NCBI RefSeq assembly: GCF_023973825.1
Contig: NC_090116.1
Span: forward strand, 496,001 to 560,000
From: Plasmodium brasilianum
Lineage: Eukaryota > Apicomplexa > Aconoidasida > Haemosporida > Plasmodiidae
Direction: 5' to 3'
DNA: 64,000 nucleotides
The notes under the pieces are model-generated. The model was not told the DNA's origin and did no database searches. It worked only from the letters and a program-made list of their open reading frames with translations. Made by a program: the position numbers and the translations under genes. Below are positions 57,608 through 64,000 of this stretch, piece by piece. How positions within the stretch are numbered: position 1 is the stretch's first letter; each line of letters starts with the position of its first letter.

Positions 57608-59765
57608 AATTTTTTCATTTACATGATTGCACCCTATTATCGTTTCCTCTGCTCTGTTTTATAAGTTGTAAGGAGAAACACAAATATGGATAGGTTCAAA
57701 AAACAATTATATAAAATAAATAAGTGTATGAACTCTTAATGGGCTATATCAAAATACATATTGTATATCAGTTTATACTTGTTTTGTTTTCTGTGTAATG
57801 TACATACTGTGACATATGTACATGTACGTGTACATATAAATGTACATAAATATATATATACGTACGCACTTTAATATTTCATTCTTTTTATCCCCTTTGA
57901 GAATAAATCAGCCAATGGAATATTTTGTTTTTTTTTTTAATTTATGCTCTCATTAATAAATAAATAAATTAATTTTCGTCCATATATCGCTTAATGACCG
58001 TGCTGCACATAGAACATCATTAATATAATAGGGGTAGTAACAGACGGGCTATCAAAACTATATATATATGCATATATACACACTTGTTGCAGTTTCACCT
58101 GCGCCATGCTGCTTTACAGACTTAAAACTTTTACATATGATAATAATATTTACAACACTACTTAAATGTACATATGTATGTATAAATGTATGGGATGTAA
58201 TTTATGGCCTTCTTGAAGGAAAAATACAAAGCCTAAACAAAATTGTAAAACGTATAAATATATATAACTCCTTTTTAAGCCACCATAAAATAAAATAGAA
58301 GATACATGTATTTATTTTTCTGAACATTTATTAAAAATAACTTTCTTAGCATTTTATAATATGTTATCATATATATATACATAACATTTATAAAATTGAA
58401 AAAAAGTATATAATTGAAAAAGCACTTATATGTTTTTAACTGTTGTGCATTATTGTAATTTTATATTATATGCATCATTTATAATTTTATACGTAATAAA
58501 ATATATATAAATATAAAAGTACCTATTCTTAAAATTATATTTTTTTTTTTATTCATTTTATGAATTAAAAAAAAAAAATGTAATTAAAGCATAAAAAAAG
58601 TCGAAAACTCATCAGTTAAGTTACTGTAATTTATTTTTACGTTAAATATTATTCATGAGCTCCATATATATGTACATATATACGTAGATATTTAATAAAA
58701 GCGAACTACATTTTTTACGGCTGCAAATTAAAGTATTTATTAAACAAATGCAAAGCCAAGCAAGCTACGTAAACGCGTCATCTTTAATGATTTATGTAAA
58801 AATATTCTTTTTTTAATTTTTTCATTTTTTTTTAAATAACACTTATTATTAATTGAAAATGCGTCTGTATTTGCCTTTTTAGTATAGTAACAATTTTATA
58901 TAATTTTTTTTTTTTGCCATAAAAAAAATGGAATCTTTTTAAATTTTAATTCATTATATTTTTACATTTTTACGCTTTGCTATCAATAATACTTTCTCTT
59001 TATATTTTTTTTTTTTTTTTGTGGTTTTACTGTAGTCAAGTAAAATTTATAAGCATTCTTCAATTTTTGCAAGTTTAAGTTCAACAGTTTTAAAAGAATA
59101 AAAAATAGAAGCAATTTTTTAAATTGAAATTGAATAATTAATGTTTTAAGAACATACAAATAGCACAGGAAAAACTTCTTTTATATATATTAGACGCACT
59201 AAAAAGCAGAAATTTTGAAAAATTTGCAGGATTGAGCATATATGAACAGTAGTACATACGTTCATGTGTGTGTATGTACGCATATATGTATGTATATTTA
59301 TACATAAGCACAAACATAAGTATATGCACAAATGCATACACAAATGCATACATAAATGCATACAAAAAAGCATACATAAATGCATACACAAATGCATACA
59401 TAAATGCATACACGAATGTAAACGTACATACGTCCATATGCACGTATTTCCACGCAAGTATATGTGCACGCGTTCTCGTATGTATTTTTGTCAAGAGTGA
59501 AATAGCTAATGAGTGAAAAATATCATGAAACGCAAAAAACTAAATAATAATAAGTAAATTATAAATAAAATCAAAAGTTCAACCAAGAAAGTGTTAACCA
59601 AGATTACATGGGGTTGTGTATATAGAATAAAATTACAAAAGAAAGATTTAAAAAAAAAAATAGTAGGAATTGAAAAATAACAAAAAAATTATCGTATAGT
59701 AAAATCCTTTTTTTTTTTTTTTTTTTTTAAAGAAAAAGAAAAGAAAAATATCTAGTATTTGAAAG
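57608..59765. other. Intergenic region before the REI1 gene
   Basis: These 2.2 kb are between two plus-strand genes. They contain A/T runs (about 59005-59021 and 59708-59727) and a 12-base repeat. An open frame at 58068-58298 shows no family similarity and is probably random. No supported gene is present. Confidence 0.55.
59326..59415. repeat. 12-base tandem repeat (AAATGCATACAC/T)
   Basis: About seven copies of AAATGCATACAY, one with AAAAGCATACAT, lie 350-440 bases upstream of the REI1 start codon. The Cys/Ile/His/Lys and Ala/Tyr/Thr/Asn frames are artefacts. Confidence 0.9.
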
Positions 59766-61433
59766 ATGGATGAAAGTATCAATTTATCAGACAATAAAAA
59801 CATTAACAAATCGTATGATATAAAAAATATATACAACATAAAAAAAGAGGATGTGATTGTTCAGGAATATATGAACGTAAATAATAACTCAACAATTAAT
59901 ATAGATAACAAGGATCAAGTAAATATATATATTGAAAATAGGGACTTGAATAAAAAAACATATAACTGTTATACTTGTAACATACAGATTTATAACTATT
60001 CTTTTTTTCGATATCATTTTAAATCTGAGTGGCACAAATATAATTTAAAGAGAAAATTATTAAACCTAAATGCAGTTAACGAGTTAGCTTTTAATGAAAA
60101 AGTGCAAATTTTAAAAAAGAGTGAGGAAGGAAAAGGAAAAGGAAAAGGAAAAGAACAGGAGGGAAATAATCTTAATACGTCCAAAAAGCATAGTAACAGT
60201 AATTATAAAAAAAAAAAAGGAAAAAAAAACAATGGAGAAGATTATAACCATAAAAAAGTAAATAATAGTAATAGTAATAGGAATAGTAATAATGAAGGAA
60301 GTAGCTATGATATACAAAAAGTGAAATATGCTACAAAAGAAGAGGTGCTATTAAACAGAAATGTAAAGTATGATAACCCCTTAGTCTGTTTTTTTGATAA
60401 CAGAATTTTTAATACCATTGATGAAAATATAAAACATATGAATGATAATTATACTTTTTATATTCCTGATCAAAAATATGTAACGGACATAGAAAAAGTA
60501 CTTTTAACCATAGGGAAAAAAATATATGAAGAGAATAAATGCATTTATTGTTTTCGATATTCCAAATGTGTTAAATCTTTACAATCACATATGATATGTA
60601 AAAGTCATACGAAAGTACACACCGATTTTTTTGTATTTATTCAAAAATATTATGATTTTTCAAAAACATATGTTGATTTATTAAATAAATATATTAACAG
60701 TAAAGAAGATAAAGAATTACTTATTTATATGTTACACAAAAGAAGAAAGGATAAAATATCTTTAAAGTGTCAGGCAAGTGAAAAACATAACAAGGATAAT
60801 ACAACAAAAAATTATGGAGTAAGTGATGATAAGCAAAACGTGGATAATGTTGAAGATGAAAAGAGCCCTGATGATAGCAAACAAGGCAATGTATTCAACC
60901 ATGGAAAAGGCATTAACAGTAATGTATGTACCGTTCACAATGGAAGCAATGTAAATGGTGTAAACGATATCAAGTATAGAAAATTGCATTCTTCCGAAGG
61001 AGAGAACATTGATGACTACAACAGTAATAACTATAACAAGCAACATAAGTATGAAAGTGACAACAATGACGATTACAAAGTGAAAGAAGAGGACTTGAGT
61101 AAGAACCTAAGTTATGATACTATTTATGAAGTCCTTGAAGAATTTGGTTATATAAAACCTGAATTAAATGAATACAATAATTTAATATTACCGGATGGAT
61201 CCGAAGCAATTAATAGGAAAATAGCATATATATTTAAACAAAAATTGCCTCTTGAAAATAGGACAGATTTAAAATGTAATAAGATGGATGTTATGAAAAA
61301 AAAAGAGAGCAATCAGTATAACAAAAAATATAAATACTACATTGATATTGCTAAAAAATATGGCTTAGATTTAAATGTGAAGACAAACAAGTTAAACAGG
61401 TTTTATAAAAGTGATACTATGTTTTTTCTTTAA
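59766..61433 (+). CDS. REI1: REI1/ZNF622-type zinc finger protein, late 60S ribosome assembly
   Basis: REI1 (ZNF622) acts in the cytoplasm to release and recycle export factors from pre-60S particles. The single exon encodes 555 residues. The first zinc finger is C68-x2-C71-x12-H84-x5-H90 (CYTCNIQIYNYSFFRYHF), followed by the family signature HKYNLKRKLLNLNAVNELAF. A second pair, CIYCFRYSKCVKSLQSHM..KSH, lies at about 259-282. The C-terminal domain contains NNLILPDGSEAINRKIAYIFKQ, equivalent to the LPSG...R region of the family. Lys/Gly/Glu-rich and Asn-rich inserts (about 115-175 and 330-430) separate the blocks. The start ATG is preceded by an A-rich leader. I am confident of the family. Confidence 0.92.
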   Translation: MDESINLSDNKNINKSYDIKNIYNIKKEDVIVQEYMNVNNNSTINIDNKDQVNIYIENRDLNKKTYNCYTCNIQIYNYSFFRYHFKSEWHKYNLKRKLLNLNAVNELAFNEKVQILKKSEEGKGKGKGKEQEGNNLNTSKKHSNSNYKKKKGKKNNGEDYNHKKVNNSNSNRNSNNEGSSYDIQKVKYATKEEVLLNRNVKYDNPLVCFFDNRIFNTIDENIKHMNDNYTFYIPDQKYVTDIEKVLLTIGKKIYEENKCIYCFRYSKCVKSLQSHMICKSHTKVHTDFFVFIQKYYDFSKTYVDLLNKYINSKEDKELLIYMLHKRRKDKISLKCQASEKHNKDNTTKNYGVSDDKQNVDNVEDEKSPDDSKQGNVFNHGKGINSNVCTVHNGSNVNGVNDIKYRKLHSSEGENIDDYNSNNYNKQHKYESDNNDDYKVKEEDLSKNLSYDTIYEVLEEFGYIKPELNEYNNLILPDGSEAINRKIAYIFKQKLPLENRTDLKCNKMDVMKKKESNQYNKKYKYYIDIAKKYGLDLNVKTNKLNRFYKSDTMFFL

Positions 61434-62604
61434 TTATGAAGTGCGTAACGAATATACACATTTTAGCGGACCCAATGTTATACATAGTAAGTGTAGATAC
61501 GTATGTAATGAAGTCCACGTGTACCATGATTTTAGTTTTACGGGTGAGAAGCACTTTTTCGCAAGTCATGTGTGAAATACCCTTTTGATTAAAAAAAATA
61601 AAAATAAAATAATAATAATATAAAATGAAATAAAATAAAAATGCAATAAAAATAATATAAAATGAAATAAAATAAAAATTATATAAAATAAAGTAAAATA
61701 AAAATTATATAAAATAAAGTAAAATAAAAATTATATAAAATGAAATAAAATAAAAATACAAATAAAACGAAATAAAATAAAAATACAAATAAAACGAAAT
61801 AAAATAAAAATACAAATAAAACGAAATAAAATAAAAATACAAATAAAACGAAATAAAATAAAAATTATATAAAATAAAGTAAAATAAAAATTATATAAAA
61901 TGAAATAAAATAAAAATACAAATAAAACGAAATAAAATAAAAATACAAATAAAACGAAATAAAATAAAAATACAAATAAAACGAAATAAAATAAAAATAC
62001 AAATAAAACGAAATAAAATAAAAATACAAATAAAACGAAATAAAAATAAAATATAATAAAATAAAAGGAATGAAAACCGTAAGGTTGTAGTTATTATATA
62101 TACTTTAATTTTTATGCAAAATAGTGGTTTACTTATACTCAAAGGAGTGAAATCAAATAAATTAGCAAATGTAACATTAGTCGCAAATTTAAATAAATAG
62201 TAAACATGTCGATAAATAAAAATGTCCTATTTTCCAGAAAACTCCTCCATCAAATTTACAAAAATAAATAATATGCATTAAATTTTTAGCTAGCTGGAAA
62301 AAGAAAAAAGAAATTTATATTTTTATGTATATTTTTAATTACTTTTATATCTATATTCAAAGAACAAATTGGAAAAAGGGATAAAATAAAGAAAATTAAA
62401 TTTACGGATAAAATTAAAATAATAAAAAAAAAGGAAAAAAAAAAAAAAAAAAAAAGAGCATTAATTTTCCCACCATTATGTGTAATAAGTTTACGTTGAA
62501 GTGTATATATATTATGTGTATACTTATATATAGGAGCACGTTCACATGTTCATGTAATTGTATATGCACATTTCGTCAAAATGATTTTGACTTTTTAAAG
62601 GCGT
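61434..62604. other. Convergent intergenic region after REI1
   Basis: This 1.17 kb region lies between the REI1 stop codon and the stop codon of the actin-related gene. Much of it is a 27-base tandem array. An A-run lies at about 62436-62455. No supported gene is present. Confidence 0.6.
61600..62066. repeat. 27-base A-rich tandem repeat (AAATAAAATAAAAATACAAATAAAACG)
   Basis: At least nine near-identical 27-base units sit at about 61760-61860 and 61905-62040. Between them is a related 25-base variant (AAATTATATAAAATAAAGTAAAATA). The only G on the plus strand in the main unit is in an ACGAAA context, giving a CpG every 27 bases. The Phe/Ile/Arg/Cys frame on the minus strand is a repeat artefact. 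Confidence 0.92.
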
Positions 62605-64000
62605 CTATAGAACGTTGGCCCACATCAAGAGCTTTTGCATGACCTGATTTTTAGCTAATGTATAATATTCCTGTCTAGTTACCCATTTTTTTTTATTGAA
62701 GTAGAGGATTTTTCCATATTTTTTACAGCCCAAATAAGAGGCAATGTCTGACATTCTCATATGTTTTATGTAAATTTTTGTGTTTTCACTATAATTTTTA
62801 AGTCTTAAGATGTGCTTCATTTCCTTGTGGAGTCTTTCACGTATATTGATACAATTAGATACTCCTCCAACTAACACTATGTTATTTAAGATTTGTTTTC
62901 TTAAGTCCATAGGACAAGAACAAACAGATTCAAATACTAAATGACTTAATGATATTATATTTTGTTTATAAAAATTTCCTGGCAAATGTGCTAAAAATTC
63001 AGGCTGAAAATAAATTTCATGACATAATACTTCTGCCTTAGGATCTATATATAAATTAGTATATGGAATTTTATATGGCTTATTTAACCCATTGCAATCT
63101 GTAGCTATTTTTATGTTTCTATCTATGTTAAGACTTACATAACTATTTAATTCTTTATAATTCTGAACTAGTATATAGTCAATATAATTATCGTTTATTT
63201 TTACAAAATTGGAAATGTATTTACTTATTAAGTGTCCACCAATTTCGCTATTTCTTGCACTCTCTAGAAATGCACCATGGTTTTCTGCAATGGGGGTAAT
63301 TCTGCTTCCGTTTTCCCCCAAGTCGATAACAATGGCTTTCGCACGCCAAAACGATGAAAATAAAATAAAGAATAAAGATAAGATAAAATAAAGAATAAAA
63401 ATAAGTTAAAATAAAGAATAAAAATAAGATAAAATAAAGAATAAAAATAAGATAAAATAAAGAATAAAAATAAGATAAAATAAAGAATAAAAATAAGATA
63501 AAATAATAAAAAAAAGAAGCATTACTGGTGTATATGTGTCTATACTCATAAAGCCACGCACAAACGATATATTAATAATATAACTGACAACTGCTAATTT
63601 ACATGAATGAAAAATCGTCTAATTTATAACACCTGTCTTAAGTCCATAATAGTAAGCAGCTGCGAGGGAGTTGTAAATAAAAGATATGGAAATGAAGTTA
63701 TGGTTCTTGAATGCCCAATTTAACAAATTTGATATATATAATTTTTCAACCGCTTCGGGAATTGCGACAAGTAAACTGTAGTCGCTTGTACTTATATTTA
63801 GTTGCTGTTAAGGGAAAAATAAGTATATAGGTAATTAAATAAGCGAATAAATAAGTAAATAAATAAACAAGTGAATAAATAAAGAGTTATATAATTAAAT
63901 ATTTAAATAAACAAAATGCTCAAGATGCCTTCCGAGAGATAAAACACACAGACACTTCTTACATGCATATATATACATAAAGGGCGTTCAGTTCAACCAT
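62605..64000 (-). CDS. Actin-related protein (ARP family), 5' part outside the window
   Basis: The gene runs off the right edge, so the N-terminus is not seen. The visible exons are 64000-63977 (partial), 63804-63633 and 63335-62605, with all phases consistent and 308 residues. The join at 63633/63335 falls just before the nucleotide-binding strand and gives TAIVIDLGENGSRITPI, parallel to the phosphate-2 loop of actin. Other actin-fold landmarks are LLVAIPEAVEK, GGHLISKYI, CHEIYFQPEFL, NNIVLVGGVSNCINIRERL (the adenosine-motif strand) and a C-terminal SYLGCKKYGKI ... KKWVTRQEYY. It is too divergent for conventional actin. I cannot say which ARP or ALP subgroup it belongs to, so a nuclear (chromatin) or cytoskeletal role stays open. 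Confidence 0.87.
63355..63513. repeat. 23-base tandem repeat inside an ARP intron (AATAAAAATAAGATAAAATAAAG)
   Basis: About six to seven copies of a 23-base A-rich unit fill half of the 297-base intron 63336-63632 of the actin-related gene. On the coding strand it is T-rich and lies directly upstream of the splice acceptor, so it also provides the polypyrimidine tract. Confidence 0.88.

Noticed and set aside
61891..62142. FRFICIFILF repeat frame on the minus strand
   Set aside because: It is a direct consequence of the 27-base A-rich repeat, with no start context or conserved motif.
1..64000. tRNA, rRNA or mobile elements
   Set aside because: Reading through intergenic regions I found no convincing cloverleaf, rRNA core or transposase/reverse-transcriptase motif. 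A tRNAscan or Rfam search would be decisive.

Overview
The window is eukaryotic nuclear DNA from a malaria parasite (genus Plasmodium). It is very AT-rich, with long poly-A/poly-T runs and TATA/TATG microsatellites between genes, Asn/Lys/Asp-rich low-complexity stretches inside genes, and short AT-rich introns with GT..AG ends. It also carries Plasmodium-specific genes: perforin-like protein 1 (PLP1/SPECT2) next to sporozoite invasion-associated protein 1 (SIAP1). The order FEN1 - SIAP1 - PLP1 - ... - type I HSP40 - ... - RPA1 matches what I remember of P. falciparum chromosome 4 (not checked). The base composition looks less extreme than P. falciparum. A P. malariae- or P. ovale-type species is my guess, not a demonstrated fact.

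Layout by strand. FEN1 (-, 993-2780) and SIAP1 (+, 6578-9544) diverge from a 3.8 kb promoter region. PLP1 (-, 12047-16310, eight exons) converges on SIAP1. A secreted 329-residue protein of unknown function (-, 18629-19618) follows. An organellar Kae1/TsaD-type tRNA-modification enzyme (+, 21786-24656, five exons) converges on a 2110-residue secretory-pathway protein that may be a gp210-type nucleoporin (-, 25533-31865). The splicing factor PRP31 (-, 33210-35246) has a first coding exon that is only the ATG. Next come SOF1/DCAF13 (+, 37094-38488), a METTL13-type dual methyltransferase (-, 39214-42314, three exons), a type I organellar DnaJ (+, 44417-46606), 3-ketosphinganine reductase (-, 47758-49238, two exons), RPA1 (-, 51121-54939), a GGQ release-factor-like organellar protein (+, 56407-57607, four exons), the 60S-maturation factor REI1/ZNF622 (+, 59766-61433), and the 3' part of an actin-related protein (-, 62605 to the window end).

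Functionally the window mixes housekeeping with parasite-specific genes. FEN1 and RPA1 act in DNA replication and repair. SOF1 and REI1 act in ribosome assembly and PRP31 in splicing. Kae1, the DnaJ and the GGQ protein probably act in the apicoplast or mitochondrion. SIAP1, PLP1 and perhaps the neighbouring secreted protein serve the motile, host-cell-traversing stages. Multi-exon models were built by joining reading frames at GT..AG boundaries with consistent phase, guided by conserved family motifs.

The observations I consider most interesting are a zinc-metallopeptidase signature (HEIGH plus a downstream EDFAES) inside SIAP1, the gp210-like reading of the 2110-residue protein, the ATG-only first exon of PRP31, and several tandem-repeat arrays in promoters, introns and coding tails. 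I recognised no tRNA, rRNA, mobile element or CRISPR array.
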